A stretch of DNA of 64,000 nt from the NCBI GenBank assembly GCA_950022655.1, contig OX465580.1, positions 126,029,016 to 126,093,015 on the forward strand. The letters run 5' to 3'. The DNA comes from Alentia gelatinosa. Its lineage: Eukaryota; Annelida; Polychaeta; Phyllodocida; Polynoidae. A program made the position numbers and the translations under genes. Below are positions 1 to 12,221 of the stretch, in pieces (the first letter of the stretch is position 1; every line of letters begins with the position of its first letter). Below the pieces are notes generated by a model. The model was given only the letters and a program-made list of their open reading frames with translations. It did not search any database and had not been told where the DNA came from.

Positions 1-393
1 GCTGTATTTATTGACTTGCGGAAGGCGTTTGACAGTGTACACCAAGGTAGGCTTTTGCGTAAACTAGGGTTGCTCAAAATGAGCCCTACCATGCTTAATT
101 GGTTTGCCTCGTACTGAGAAAACTTATAACAGAAAATAACCTTTGGTAATAGTTTCTCAACCTGGGCAGATGTGACGTATGGAGTTCCGCAGGGTTCGGT
201 GTTCGGGCCAGTCCTCTTCACATACATGTACTTTATTAATGATGTAGCAGATTGTTTTGCCGAAGTCATCTATACCTTATATGCTGATGACCTAGTCATT
301 TATTATTCTGCACGAAATCCTGATAATGTAGTTACCAGAATACAGAGAGCATTGGATGATTTCACACGATGGTCGGATACTATAGAAAGACAT
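1..393 (+). pseudogene. non-LTR retrotransposon reverse transcriptase, palm fragment (broken)
   Basis: Frame +1 translates to the central palm of a LINE reverse transcriptase. Seen: an FIDLRKAFDSV block at nt 7-39 (motif A), GVPQGSVFGPVLF from nt 181 (motif B) and the catalytic YADD at nt 280-291 (motif C). Two in-frame stops at 115-117 and 127-129 break the frame, so it is a fossil. The 5' end lies outside the window. Homology stops near 391 where a palindromic element begins, and the same frame resumes near 1640, so this is the left part of an interrupted copy. Motif spacing suggests a Jockey/CR1-type element, but the clade cannot be fixed without a tree. Confidence 0.85.
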
Positions 394-775
394 GGTTAGT
401 GTGTCTGAATGAAATCTGTTCAGAGTTATTTTGGTCAGAAATATTCACTGAATTCGAAGAATGAGGTGGGTATTTCTGACGAAAATATCGAGGAACAGAT
501 GGAATTCAGACACACTCACTATGTCTTTTTATTATTATATACCTAAAATCATTAAGAATGCCATTCTAAAACTTGCTAAATAGAAGAATGAGTGGTCACG
601 TGGTACGGAGGGTAGTATTATATATATATTACGCCACGGTGTGTACGAATGAAATCATTAACTACTAGGGCGTAAACATGAGGCATTCGTGCACCGGTAT
701 ATAATAACTAGGAGCAAATGTTATTTCCATTCATAATGGAAGAGCGCGGTATACCAAAATCTCATTAAATAAATG
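391..775. mobile_element. family P double-palindrome element, copy 1
   Basis: Hairpin 1 has arms TAGTGTGTCTGAATGAAAT (from 393) and the matching ATTCAGACACACTCACTA (near 503-520). A second imperfect palindrome with TTATTATTATATACCT starts at 530. The sequence recurs at 13332-13570, which proves dispersal. It sits between the two parts of the LINE fossil. The right boundary is uncertain. Confidence 0.55.
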
Positions 776-1639
776 TACGAGAATATCATAGGAAATTATT
801 GATCAGTAAGCCATTTATATTTGAAAGTATTAAGAATGCTTCAATAAACCCAGAGAATGGATTTAATAGTTGTTCTCAAGTATCATCAACAGGAATATGT
901 ATTATGGTATAGACATCTACATGTGTGAACAGATGGCAACTGATTACTTGATAAAAATAGTTGAATCTTAAATCCTAGTTTCTTTTTAAATATATCATGC
1001 AAACTTTTTACTTTATCAATATGTTGGTATATTTCTTTTGAGATGTTTGTCAAAAGAAACAACCAACAATTTCGATTTTGACTTGTGCCTAGTCTTGCAT
1101 ACCACGGATCCCATTCAACTTGCGGTTGTGACTGAATTTTTCATTGAGGGTCTTGATCAACTGCCCATTTTCTCTGGCTAATAGGTCAGCTATGCCACTC
1201 ACTTTGCTCTCTAATAGCCCCTTAGCGCTTGATGCACTAATGTTTGTTTGGCTTGAGGGTACTTCATTTGGAGTACTGCTAGTGCCCTTGGTAGTCCTCT
1301 TACTAACACATTTGTCATCTGTTTTCCTTCTACTTCTAAGATATATTTGGCACTACTATCATGGTCCATTTATATGTGATTCCTGTCCATTGATATGTGA
1401 TTTCTGTTGATTTGCTTCACCACACAAATATTCACATGGTCACTCAGCCATGAAAGTTCTATTAAAAGGAACCAAGTCAGTAGTGGGGCAGGGATACGGG
1501 ATACTGGGATACTGGACCCCTGCTCATTTAACCAGGCCTTTATAGTTTGGACATTGATAGTGAAGGGTTAGATTCTCTGCAGTAAGCTGAAACCCTGTGT
1601 GAGCATTCTAACTTCTAGATGACGTATATGAGCGTGATT
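776..1639. other. unassigned sequence inside the interrupted LINE
   Basis: No protein homology, TIR or tandem repeat recognised. It must have arrived by insertion or rearrangement, since LINE coding sequence flanks it on both sides in the same frame and orientation. Confidence 0.4.
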
Positions 1640-1968
1640 TCCCGCTCAATAATAACATTTTAACTCTAAACACTAAAAAGACTAAGTACTGCTAGTTTGT
1701 ACCTAAGAATAAATTAAACAAAACCAAGAAATTAAATTTGTTTATAGGTATGGAAAGATTTGAGGTGGTAACTTCATATCAGTATTTTGGCGTGCATCTT
1801 GACATGAATTTGACTTTGGAGAAACAATGTAGAAATACCATCAAAAAGGTCAATCACAAATTGTTTGTGCTGAGATGCATTCGATACTTAATAACTAGGA
1901 ATGTATCATCTTCACTGATAATGGCATGTAATACATTACATTTTACTTTATTAATGTGTGCAAACTAA
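1640..1968 (+). pseudogene. non-LTR retrotransposon reverse transcriptase, thumb-side fragment
   Basis: The reading frame equals that of the fragment at 1-393. It reads LTLNTKKTK at 1657-1686, then YQYFGVHLD followed by TIKKVNHKLFVLRCIRYL. This is the usual order downstream of the YADD motif (LN..KT, then YLG..LD, then the basic helix). One stop lies at 1693-1695 and the frame closes at 1966. An AATAAA-type signal at about 2262 may mark the old 3' end. Same dead element as the first feature. Confidence 0.8.
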
Positions 1969-2344
1969 AGTTCTGCAATTGTATTGTATTGTCCTAGCTA
2001 CTGCCAATTATTTCGTGCGGTAGGTGCCTATGCACATCGGCACTGTGAGCATAAACTATTTCTTCATCAATTTCCATTCACATGATATCATCAGACTACT
2101 GTTAACACTGTTGATATCACGATCACTATTATTAATGTTAGTAATATATTAGTATGAAGTTTGTATCACCCATGGAAATGTTGATTAGACAGGGAGTTGA
2201 TTTGAAGATACCGGATACAAATAGGCTGTTTGAAAACTAAATGTATATTTGAACTGCTGCCTAATAAAAGATTTACCGCTTTTCCAAACCAAACCCAACC
2301 AAACCCATTATCAAATTTCCATGGATAAAAAATATGATATTTTT

Positions 2345-2836
2345 TAAACGGTCGGCTCTCTAAACCACTCGAGGTTGTCGACGTAATACACTCACTATCG
2401 CTCGTATATTATTTCGCGTCAACCTTTCGTGGTTTACGGTCGCCCGACCATCGATTATTTAGACAATAATGGATGGTTTTGTGGACAGGCGGCCGTAAAC
2501 CACGAGAGGTTGACGCATAGTAATACACGAGCGCTAGCAAGTGTATGACGAGGTCAACCGCGAGTGGTTTACAGAGCTGCCTGTCCACAAAATCATCGTT
2601 TGTTGCATTTATTATCCATCTTTTCGAATAAATTAAACCCAGTAATTGCCATATTAACGGGTATAACATTAGGAACTATTTCTTTGCTCTATAGTCTAGG
2701 GACTATTTTTCACGTATACCATGGTTTGAATCCGTATACCACAGTTATGGTATCTGACAGGTTTTATACAATGGGTCGTGGTTTACTGAGTCCACATACA
2801 TTTTCAATGGGGACTTTGTATACGATGGATAATAAT
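2345..2836. mobile_element. family G double-palindrome element, copy 1 (two hairpin-1 units)
   Basis: Two versions of the G hairpin 1 lie side by side (about 2360-2465 and 2468-2605), with arms GTGGACAGGCGGCCGTAAAC and its complement. Apical loops are GAGCGCTAGCAA (copy b) and, read on the minus strand, GAGCGATAGTGA (copy a). Hairpin 2 follows from ATTTATTATCCATC to GATGGATAATAA (about 2608-2836). The extra hairpin 1 looks like an internal duplication. ORFs crossing this region are palindrome artefacts. Confidence 0.65.
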
Positions 2837-3348
2837 GTCTATATATATAATACAGTAGTATTATTGTGTGTAGGCATACCTGTAGTTTGTGGCGACTGTG
2901 TTATATAAAACCTCTGGGATGGTACCCAGTATATTAACATATATAGTTGGGTATATATGTACCAACACCAGGTTGGGGTAATTTAAAAAAAAACTTTCTG
3001 TTTTCGGTGAGATTCAACACACATTGTGGTGTACATTGATGATAAACTATGACAAAACTAACATCTGGAATGCAGTGCTATTAACCCAACACGGGTAACA
3101 GGCTTGGGGGTGTGAATTCCATGTATAGGCGGTGTTAACTAGTGTATAAGTGACACTATGAAGGTGACCCTGACATGTGGTCGTCTGAGATGGTTTTATG
3201 AGTGAATGCGGGTCTTGGTGCACTCTCAGTGCGTCTTACTGAGGTGTGAAGGTCACTGAGTCTATACCGGAGCGTGGTCATAAATTACAGCCACATAGAA
3301 ACATGCAATACATGGGTGCATGTCTAGTCTATGGCTGAGCTCCGTTAG

Positions 3349-3414
3349 GATATATATGTGTGTGTATATATATACATATATCTATGTATACATATATATA
3401 TGTATATATATATA

Positions 3415-3475
<61 letters not shown>
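3349..3475. repeat. (TA)n microsatellite
   Basis: Degenerate then pure TA dinucleotide run, about 50 pure bases at the right end, preceded by a TATATG-rich stretch. Confidence 0.95.
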
Positions 3476-3478
<3 letters not shown>

Positions 3479-3687
3479 AGCTATATAGAGGACGCTACAT
3501 ATGAACATTACTCCAACATGGCAACTTATGAGGGGTCACTTTAATTAATCATGTTATTCCCTTCGTTTATACGTTAGAGATATCCAGCTTTTGGCGTAGC
3601 TGTTATAACGAGATGTTTCATAGATTGCAAAAGGTCAAATTCGCATAAAAGGCTTAGAAGCTAAGAAGATATACATAGATGACATAC

Positions 3688-3745
3688 ACAAAACCGATGA
3701 TTTTGAGGACAGGTGGCCGTAAACTATGAGAGGATGAAGCGTAAA
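3688..3745. mobile_element. family G hairpin-1 fragment
   Basis: Half-arm matching GATGGTTTTGTGGACAGGCG plus GGCCGTAAAC.. and a degenerate GAGGTTGACGCGTA. No partner arm follows, so only half of hairpin 1 survives. Confidence 0.5.
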
Positions 3746-4024
3746 ATGGAGAATAAAGTACTGTGTGGTGTGTCACTGTCAATTGCCACGAATTCAGAGT
3801 ATATAACGACCTTCTGCTCCATGCAAGGACATGCAGATCCCTAAATGTGTATGTGGTCACTGATTATTGTCTATTTTTCGGATTGAAGGAGCCTTGACAC
3901 ACCGGGATCGGATGACCACACAGGTTGCATGGAGACATGCTAACACGCCATGAGGGTGTGGCAGACAGACTCATTCATACATTCTAGGGTAAATCTATAT
4001 GTGTACTCAACCTATATATATACA

Positions 4025-4380
4025 CAATATTGACTGGTTTCAGATACAAGCGGTCTTATGCTCTGAGGAGTTGACGCGTAGAAATATACGAGCGTATGCG
4101 AGAATATTGCGCAGAGTCAACTCCGAGGAGTATACAACCGCTTTTATCTGAAACCAGTCTATATTGCATTTATCATCCACTTTTTCCTGACAAGTGGCGT
4201 AATGATATTAGTTCATTTAGGTACGCACTACTTTTCAGTACACACTATTTTTCCGTATGTGCGCCTCATCGGAACCCGGAGCATAAAACATCTTTATACT
4301 TCGGGTATGGTGATACACACTCACTATATGTTTTCTATGGACAATTTGTATTGGTTTGATGATAAAAGCCTACACATGGT
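4025..4380 (+). mobile_element. family F double-palindrome element, copy 1
   Basis: Hairpin 1 runs from ATATTGACTGGTTTCAGATA (4026) to TATCTGAAACCAGTCTATAT (4144-4163) with apex around CGAGCGTATGCGA. Hairpin 2 begins at ATTTATCATCCACTTTTTC and contains CGCACTA..TTTTCCGTATGTGC. Same architecture as the copies at 27250, 50822 and 63150. Confidence 0.7.
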
Positions 4381-4700
4381 ATAGGGTGAGAGGCATGTCA
4401 TGTTATTATGATATTATTCATATTTATTACAATTGTCAATTGCGGGATTGGAGACAAATGCAAATCATCATAAATCAATGTGCGTTGTATGAGATAGATG
4501 CTTCACATACAACTCAGACATTTCTATGTTTAAAATCACTATGAGTAGAGTGTATATACATTCCGATTGCACACATGTATAAGTATACACATACATGCTG
4601 ACGCATACATACACGTATACAAACATAATACATACATATACATGGAACGTATTTAATTCCGCAATTGAAAGATATTAGGCATCCATTAGAATAATATACT

Positions 4701-5025
4701 TTATCCTACCCCTAATAAAAAGCGCCATGGTTTAACATTGACTCAATGTATTTGACAGAGCGTTGAATAAAGTGTTATTTATGCACCGAGGTGAATAAAA
4801 AAACCAATCAGGGACGAGATAACAAAAGTAGATCCGGCAGCATTGATAAATGTGACCATCCTCTGATGAGTGTCCACACGCTACTAACATGGATAATTAC
4901 AAAATATTCTCTGTATATCGGTGAGATGGGGTAGGATAAATATGAAACCAAACGAGAGTTAGCCTTGTCAATATGTATGCCACGATGAGCAGGCGTTAGC
5001 CGAGTGTAGTGAGTAGCAAACATCA
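4701..5025 (+). mobile_element. family C double-palindrome element, copy 1 (3' truncated)
   Basis: Opens with TTATCCTACCCCTAATAAAA at 4701. The hairpin-2 partner arm GGGGTAGGATAAATA lies near 4926-4940, followed by the hairpin-1 left arm GAAACCAAACGAGAGTTAG. The right arm of hairpin 1 is missing, so the element is cut after the apex (AGCCGAGTGTAGTGAG). Confidence 0.55.
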
Positions 5026-6390
5026 CATCACATCATCGTAACTTAAAATAAAAGCAGTCCCCCGCATCTAAACCGATTAAGTTAAGCGTCCAAATGCATC
5101 AACAGAAGGGAAAACGTCCCTGCTGTGTCGCTTTGTAGATGTAAACGGCAGTTGTAAACCATAAGTGGCATACTCAACACAGTACAATAAACCATCAGGC
5201 AAATATTGGACAGACGATAAGTGCAATACGCCAGGAACAGAGTATACCATTCCCACTGATTTGTCATTTTTTACTAAAGATGTAAATTAAGGAACGCATG
5301 GATCATTAGCAAGCGCGTTTAAATCTGTGCATCACGTGACACACCCTCATTTACGTCATACATACGGGTATCTCTCTGCGCATTACGGCGGCCATTTTGA
5401 CAGAAACATGACGTATCGGGCTCATATCCGATGCCATTTGCTGGGCACGGGCATCTTTAAAACACGTCACATGACGGGTGGTTGACAATATCACAGGTGC
5501 ATGCATATCTCTGCTATTAAAATATTCAATTAAAGTGTAACAGATTGCACCTGATGTCTCGTAATCACCTGTCTCACTACGTCTTTGTTAGTGTATATGT
5601 CGTCGACGTTCTGCTGTATTATAGATCTATTGCTATGAGATATGTCCTCACTAAATATAGACCATGTGCATGGATAGCTACGGAAACATCCAGTTATATA
5701 TTAACAATTTGATTATATGATATATCATTAATTTATTGTTTGTTTATAGCCTCTCTAGTCTCCCAAGTTATCATAAAGCAGTTGCAAGGGAAGCGATTAG
5801 TGCCTGGATCCATTAAAGTGATCCCCAACCAATTATTCTTTTAAAGCTATGTTTAATTCTATTCTATATTGTTGGTAATATATGCAATATAGACATTAAT
5901 CAATGATGTAATATTCCACTATGAATTCGTCATGCCCATGATAGGAATTTTATCATTTTTGCACTTAGAAAAGTACCAGAAATAAGATTTATGAGAGTAT
6001 TGCATTTTAATGTGTGAAATATCAAAATGGCTATGATATAAAGAAGTCTCTTTGTTTGCATGAGGAAGAGACGTATGAGGAAGAGACGCATTATATGACA
6101 TAGGTACGTGTTTGTTTGGGTTTACTCCAGACAAAGAGCTATGACCACATCACTTGAAGATCGAATCTATGAGATGATAGACAAGGAGTGCATCAAAGAG
6201 ATTCACAGACGAACATTCTGCAACTGGTCATGCTTTCATTATTTGTAACTCGGAAGAGGAGAGACATGATGATAACATTGTTTGTATAGACCAGCAAACA
6301 TAGAAAGCCATGAAGACCTGAGAGAAAAGTATAATGTATTATATATATTGTATATGCAGATGGGTACATGAAGACAAACTTGATGAACGG
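5026..6390. other. no recognised feature
   Basis: Unique-looking AT-rich DNA. Short ORFs under 75 codons show no recognisable domain. A CpG-containing stretch at 5320-5480 has no other support as a promoter. Confidence 0.4.
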
Positions 6391-6394
6391 GATA

Positions 6395-6725
6395 CCACAT
6401 TCCTATATACCTATGGCTGTACACTCTATGCTTACACCACGCTCTGGGGGGTGGAGTAACTATCTGATACTACCCAAGGTTGGTATACTACCCAAGGTTG
6501 CCGTATACTACCCAAGGTTGACATTTAGACCAATCAGATTGTCTCTTATTAAACCACATTTGAAGGTATATAGGAATAGGGAAACCAAGTACCAGTGAAA
6601 GGAAGTCAAAATTACTCGGTAAGGCTTGGAAAAATTACTGCCCGCGGCCAGGGCCTTGGGCAGTAATTTTTCCAAGCCTTACCTCGTAACTTTGACTTCC
6701 TTTCACCGGAACATAGTTTCCCTCT
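6395..6725. mobile_element. family E double-palindrome element, copy 1
   Basis: Hairpin 2 piece with GGGGGGTGGAGTAAC (6446-6460), three copies of CTACCCAAGGTTG at about 6471-6520, then a nearly perfect long palindrome at 6595-6705. Its arms include AAGGCTTGGAAAAATTACTG and the complement. The arms mismatch at TTACTCGG versus TTACGAGG. The same block occurs at 22641-22730 and 23255-23356. Confidence 0.7.
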
Positions 6726-6740
6726 AGTAATGCTTTGGAC

Positions 6741-6960
6741 ATTAGCTCATACCGGTATTTTTCTCCATAGTCTTAACGTTAGGAACTCATACTCCACGGC
6801 CGTGAAAGCAGCATACCCAATACTCAATGGCTAAGCGGGTGATTTATTTCATTGATCAAAAATGTTATACGGGGTGAGAAAAATCAGAAACCAACGAAAA
6901 GATGAAAATGACCTGATCCGCACTTCACCTCGTTTGATCACTATGTAATTGGCCCGACTT
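6741..6960 (+). mobile_element. family D double-palindrome element, degraded copy
   Basis: Degenerate ACCGGTATTTTTCTCCATAG, then GTCTTAACGTTAGGAACTCA, then CACGGCCGTGAA, and GGGGTGAGAAAAATCAGAAACC: the hairpin-2 order of family D. Only part of hairpin 1 follows. Confidence 0.5.
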
Positions 6961-8567
6961 ATTTTTATCTTGTGAGTTTCCTTCTATTAGACGTATGTAG
7001 ATTATGTCAACATTGACCTTAACATACAGGGCACATAGCTATTGTGCTATGGAGGCGTCCATCTTGCCCCCTGACGCCATTCAAAACACCAGGTGGCAGA
7101 ACCAACTATCAATGGATTTTATCAAAAATAATTTTTGGGGCTTGCCATAGAGGAATTTAGCCTCTCCTCAATATTATCTATAAATCATAACAACTGAGAA
7201 CATTGATTGCCCCCCCCCCCCCCCCGATTACATTGATGCTATCTTACAGTTTCCTAGCGGATGATGGCGGAACTAGCAATCACTTTGTGCCCTACAATGT
7301 ATTGATAGGGCAGTGTGACAAGAAGAGGACATTGTAATGAATCAAACACAGATTGGTAAACTCATATTTGCGTTGATCATTAAACGCGCACCTGGTGACC
7401 TGTGACACAAACCAGAGGACGAGGGGTCGGCTTTTATCTCATTCAGCTTCTTATAAAAGCTGTATGGAGCCAGGTCTGGTCAATATCCAACCTTTCCGAC
7501 GTCTGCGACTGCCCAGAAATGCCTAGAAATGGCCCTAGGGGGCGCCAGATGATGATCCCTGCCAGGAAACTACCGCCAGGAGAGATCGAGACGGATTGAG
7601 GCTATTTGTGATCAACTGACACTCTCCCAGCAGATGTATTTGTTGGACATACATCGGGTTATAAACCAGAAGGTCAACGGAGATACTGCTGGGAGAACAG
7701 CGTACGATGACCACCGGACATTGCAGACTCCGGTCCCCAGGGGGCACCACAGGTCGGGGGCGGGTTCTCAATGGCGGGTCGTTCTGGGGATAGAGAGCAC
7801 GGACATGGCTTTAGTAAGGGCAGTCTCAGTGACAGCTGTAACCTTTGCCTTCCGAATAACCAACAAAAACACCGTCAGGAATCCATATAAAAGCTAGCCT
7901 TTTGGTCATGGCGCGATGTAGTGTTTTTGGTCCATCCCTCGCCACTCTTCATCACCGAAGAATATTGTAAAAAAAAAAAAGGAAAAAAAAAGAAAAAAAG
8001 ACAGAGTTAATGGAAGGAATACAATTGGGAATACTAGTTGGGGTAAAGTAAAAACCATTGATATTTTTTTGTATTGCAATGCAGGGTTTACACATTATAT
8101 ACGCATTGCAGTAGGGAATCAAGGGATCAAGGGAAAGCTCAAGTTTTTTTACATCGGTCAGTGGAGAGGTTCAGTGGGGGATCATGGGCTGTGGCTGATT
8201 TGGGTAATTTAGAAAATGGTATGTCAGCATTACACTAGGAAAAATATGGATTTCATTGGAAACATTGAAACATTGAAAACTTGCATCCCTGAGTTAGTAT
8301 GTAATGGTTGGTTGACATTTTCATATACTGTATGCCTCTGTTACTGCCATCAAAATGCATGCATCTAAAATCAGTTCAGGGAATTCCCGGAGATGTGTGC
8401 GGAGTGTCTTTTGAAATCTCCATTTATATGTCATTGATCTCCTTAAGACATTCATGTATATCACATATGTAGTACAGCAAGCAGCTCTTCGGGGGAATAC
8501 AAATACAGTTCATAGTCCCTTGGTACTCACACCCAGATATCAGTGACTTAAAGTGCGTATACCGAAT
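6961..8567. other. mostly unassigned; poly-C run at 7210-7225
   Basis: A 16-base C homopolymer at 7210-7225 and an A-rich run at 7969-7998. A GC-richer stretch (7400-7800) has overlapping short ORFs on both strands without recognisable domains. Nothing else found. Confidence 0.4.
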
Positions 8568-8843
8568 TATCCTACCCCTCATATATAAACCTCCATAGAT
8601 TTAATATGGTGTGACTGTAACCATGGCTATGTCATAAAATATGCATATGCCTTGCGTGACATATGAAGTTAAAAACATGTGACGGGTTAGGATAAAATCT
8701 AAGCATCACTCAATTTCATGTGAATGTTTACATGGCGTTCATTGTCTTCTGCTAGAGATATCACTCAACTCTGCTTCGTGATATCATACCATACAACTCA
8801 CACAATAGAAACAATCATATGAAATCCTATTACGTTTCTTGAT
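8568..8843 (+). mobile_element. family B double-palindrome element, copy 1
   Basis: Hairpin 2 spans TTATCCTACCCCTCATATAT (8568) to GGGTTAGGATAAAAT (8684). Hairpin 1 follows with apex GATATCACTCAACTCTGCTT, which on the minus strand gives the loop GAAGCAGAGTTGA. The right edge is ACGTTTCTTGAT. This uninterrupted copy shows what the split copy at 53653-56124 looked like before insertion. Confidence 0.75.
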
Positions 8844-9029
8844 CGTATCATTCAAAGAATTCATACCAAAGTCTCACTCAATATCGCAAAAGATTCATAC
8901 TGAAGCACCATGCACTGTATCAAGATATGTCATTAAAATCAACATATGACTAAGTGTGTCAAATTGGTTATGCCAAAATATGGCTTAAAATCTTCACACC
9001 AGAATACTACTCAGTTTATCGAAACATCC

Positions 9030-9332
9030 TATCGTAAAACTGGATGAATTTTAATCTTGGCCACCGTATGCCATGACTGGAGTTTGGCATAGTGACTTCA
9101 TGAGGCGAAGACGAATGAAGTCCAGAGTCAAAACTTCAGGAGAGGCATGCGGTGGCCAAGATTAAAACGAATCAGGTTTTGATTTTATCCTACCCCGCCT
9201 CCTCGATATTGGAATATTACGTGATAACATTCCGTATGCCACTAGTGGCATATAAAACTCTGTATGCCTGTCAGCGTGGCATATGGAAACTCAATGTCAG
9301 GCCTATAGGATTTTATATCAGGGGTAGGATAA
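9030..9332 (-). mobile_element. family A double-palindrome element, copy 1
   Basis: 303 bp from TATCGTAAAACTGGATGA to GGGGTAGGATAA. Hairpin 1 arms are TTTTAATCTTGGCCACCG and complement, with loop GAGGCGAAGACGA. Hairpin 2 contains TATGCCACTAGTGGCATA. Length matches the copies at 21493, 21798 and 49959 (303-305 bp), so the boundaries are reliable. Confidence 0.8.
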
Positions 9333-10519
9333 ACACCAAGATATGTGTTTCCTGAAAGTGTGCACACTTAGATGATACAGATAGTTCAGGGCATAAGGTG
9401 CTGTAGTAGTACAACTACGTGTGAGTGGCTTGTTTTTCAATATCTTCAGCAGTATTCTCATTGAATTGAACACGCTTCAATCTGTTTTAGGTCATCCTTG
9501 TTAAGGAGTTCAAGTGAATTTGTCCTGACAAAATCTGAAACCATTCAAATATGAAATTAGAAAAAAATCATGAAATTAGTTTTAGGCATTGAATTAAAGA
9601 TAACTCTTGGGCTCTCAATATCAATTTCCTGTGCTTTGCATTGATTAGGTGCGACGGAGTTCAGCTCGTAAGGTTTCACGGTAAATTCAAGTTTAAAAAC
9701 ACTTGGAATCTAATGCGTTAAAGTGCATTAGCAAATGGAAAACTCCAAATGTCAAGTCTCCTTTCCTGTGTGAGATTGTTTTGAATCCCTCAACAAATGA
9801 CATTAAATTCAATTGGCCTCAGAAAACTAAAACTCTCTTTATGTGATACTTAAAAGTTTGAATTGTGTTCCTTAAGCATCTGCTGATTGAATAGTGCTTC
9901 ATGTCTTAATACATTTACCAATGTCAATTTGTCCACGTTGAAATGTCAAACTTGATCATCCATCTGTTTCCTCTTCAAACTGATGCCATTGAACAATTGA
10001 ATAATAATTGATCTTAAAACAATCAGGAACGAGTAGATAATTGAAATGAATCTCACAGAAATGATGTGATTTCGTTAACACCCATCATATTGGTTTGAAA
10101 TGTGGGAAAGGGATCGTTTGTATCAGATGGTGCTGCTCATGTTTTTCGTCAGTCTTCGCGAAGGTTAAACATTAGTGACATTAGTTCCCCGGAATATGAT
10201 TCGGATAAAACCAGGAGATTAGTATGTCCATATACGGATGTATATCTACAAGAGTTAGAAAATGACAGAGTCAAGCTCGTATGTATAGAAAGTCAAGGAC
10301 GCTTGAAAATAATGAGATGAGGACAGAAAGTAAAAGACGAATGCTGACTAAAAGCAAAAGGAGGACAGAGGAGACATCAGAATCACTACTTCAACTAAGC
10401 CCAGAAATCGCTACGATCTAATATGGCACCAACTTTGGTGAGTGTGTTTGGGTATGGGTGTTGTTTACACCTTTAAAGTAAGTTATATATAGTAACCTCT
10501 CCTTTATGAGTTAGCTGGA
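9333..10519. other. no recognised feature
   Basis: AT-rich DNA without TIRs or domain-bearing ORFs. A 72-codon ORF at 10102-10320 lacks any recognisable family and has no clear splice context. Confidence 0.4.
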
Positions 10520-11690
10520 GCCTAGGAAGGTTTCTGTGTACGCACATAGAGGGAGAGAGAGGACAGAGAGACGGAAAAGGGAATGAAGAGAAATGCATAC
10601 AGAGGAAGAGCGAGGAGGACAGAGAGAGTGAAGAAAGGATTAAGAGAAACAGATACAGAGGGAGACAGAGAAGGAGGACAGAGATACTGAGGAAAGAGTG
10701 AAGAAAACCCATACAGAGGAAGAGAGAGAGGACAGAGAGACTGAAAAAAGAACGAAGAGAAATGCATACTGAGGAAGAGAGAGGAGGACAGAGAGAGTGA
10801 AGAAAGGATTAAGAGAAACAGATACAGAGGGAGAGAGAGAAGGAGGAGGACAGAGATACTGACGAAAGAATGAAGAAACCCCATACAGAGGAAGAGAGAG
10901 AGGACAGAGAGACTAAAAAAAGAATGAAGAAAATCCATACAGAGGAAGAGAGAGGACAGAGTGAGAGTGAAGAAAGGATTAAGAGACACACATACAGAGG
11001 GAGAGAGAGAGAAGGAGGACAGAGAAACTGAAGAAAGAGTGAAGAAACCCCAGAGGAAGAGAGGGGACAGAGAGAGTGAAGAAAGGATGAAGAGAAATGC
11101 ATACAGAGGAAGAGAGAGGGGACAGAGAGAGTGAAGAAAGGATTAGAGAAACACATACAGAGGGAGAGAGAGAGAGAAGGAGGACAGAGATACTGAAGAA
11201 AGAGTGAAGAAAACCCATACAGAGGAAGAGAGAGAGGACAGAGAGACTGAAGAAAGGATTAAGAGAAACACATACAGAGGGAGAGAGAGAGAGAGAGGAG
11301 GACAGAGATACTGAAGAAAGAGTGAAGAAAACCCATACAGAGGAAGAGAGAGAAGACAGAGAGACTGAAAAAAGAATGAAGAGAAATGCATACAGAGGAA
11401 GAGAGAGAGGACAGAGAGAGCGAAGAAAGGATAAGAGAAACACATACAGAGGGAGAGAGAGAGAGAAGGAGGACAGAGATACTGAAGAAGGAGTGAAGAA
11501 AACCCATACAGAGGAAGAGAGAGAGGACAGAGAGACTGAAAAAAAGAATGAAGAGAAACAATACAGAGGAAGAGAGAGGAGGACAGAGAGAGTGAAGAAA
11601 GAATGAAGAAAACCCATACAGAGGAAGAGAGAGAGGACACAGAGAAGGGATGAAGAGAAACAATACAGAGGGAGGGGGAGGAGGCGGTGG
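10520..11690. repeat. purine-rich minisatellite, unit about 55-57 bp
   Basis: About 20 degenerate units, each with CATACAGAGGRAGAGAGAG, then GGACAGAGA, then CTGAAGAAAG. Unit variants alternate (AATGCATAC, AACAGATAC, AACCCATAC), giving a higher-order pattern. The strand is almost pure purine on +, so stops are rare on the complement. The long overlapping minus ORFs (up to 247 codons, in three frames) are by-products, not genes. Confidence 0.9.
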
Positions 11691-12221
11691 GAGTACAGAG
11701 AACTCCTCGCGGGCCACACCAAACACCCGCAGTCAACAAACCACTCTATACATCATCCAGGAGTTGACGGCGCCTCCAGTGCCTATCACCCTGAGGACAA
11801 GGTATCAATCATACCCGCCCGGCAGACTCGACTCCAGGTCATATTGACAGGCCACGAACCAGCGCCCTGCCCGCGGTCAACCCCGAGCGGCCGGCGCGAG
11901 AACTAAACCCCGGTGCCATGATGGCGGGGGAGCGGGGTCAGAGGTCACCAGGTGCGTCAGTGGGAGAGTTATAGACGGGCAGGGGGTGGTGGTGAACGGG
12001 AACAGGTGACATGCATGGCTCTCTACCCACGTACCTGTCAGCTGACATGCATGTAAGGCGGTGGTTAAACACCACATCTCCCGTTTCTTTACCCTGCCCT
12101 CATCCTTTGCCTGCACTATGCTTTATCCCAATATCTCTAGAGGAGGGGAACCCAGTCAGTCGCACGGAGAGTGCCAGGCACACTATATCCACCGTTATAC
12201 AGTCTATTCTTTTACCATCCA
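11691..12221. other. GC-richer unassigned stretch
   Basis: Higher GC than its surroundings, especially 11700-12000. No recognised coding domain on either strand. Confidence 0.35.

Noticed and set aside
2564..2908. 114-codon ORF in the family G element
   Set aside because: It lies entirely in palindromic element sequence, and related copies do not keep the frame.
10979..11739. Long overlapping minus-strand ORFs of 155-247 codons as genes
   Set aside because: They are open only because the minisatellite is nearly pure purine on one strand; three frames are open together and the translation is a low-complexity repeat.
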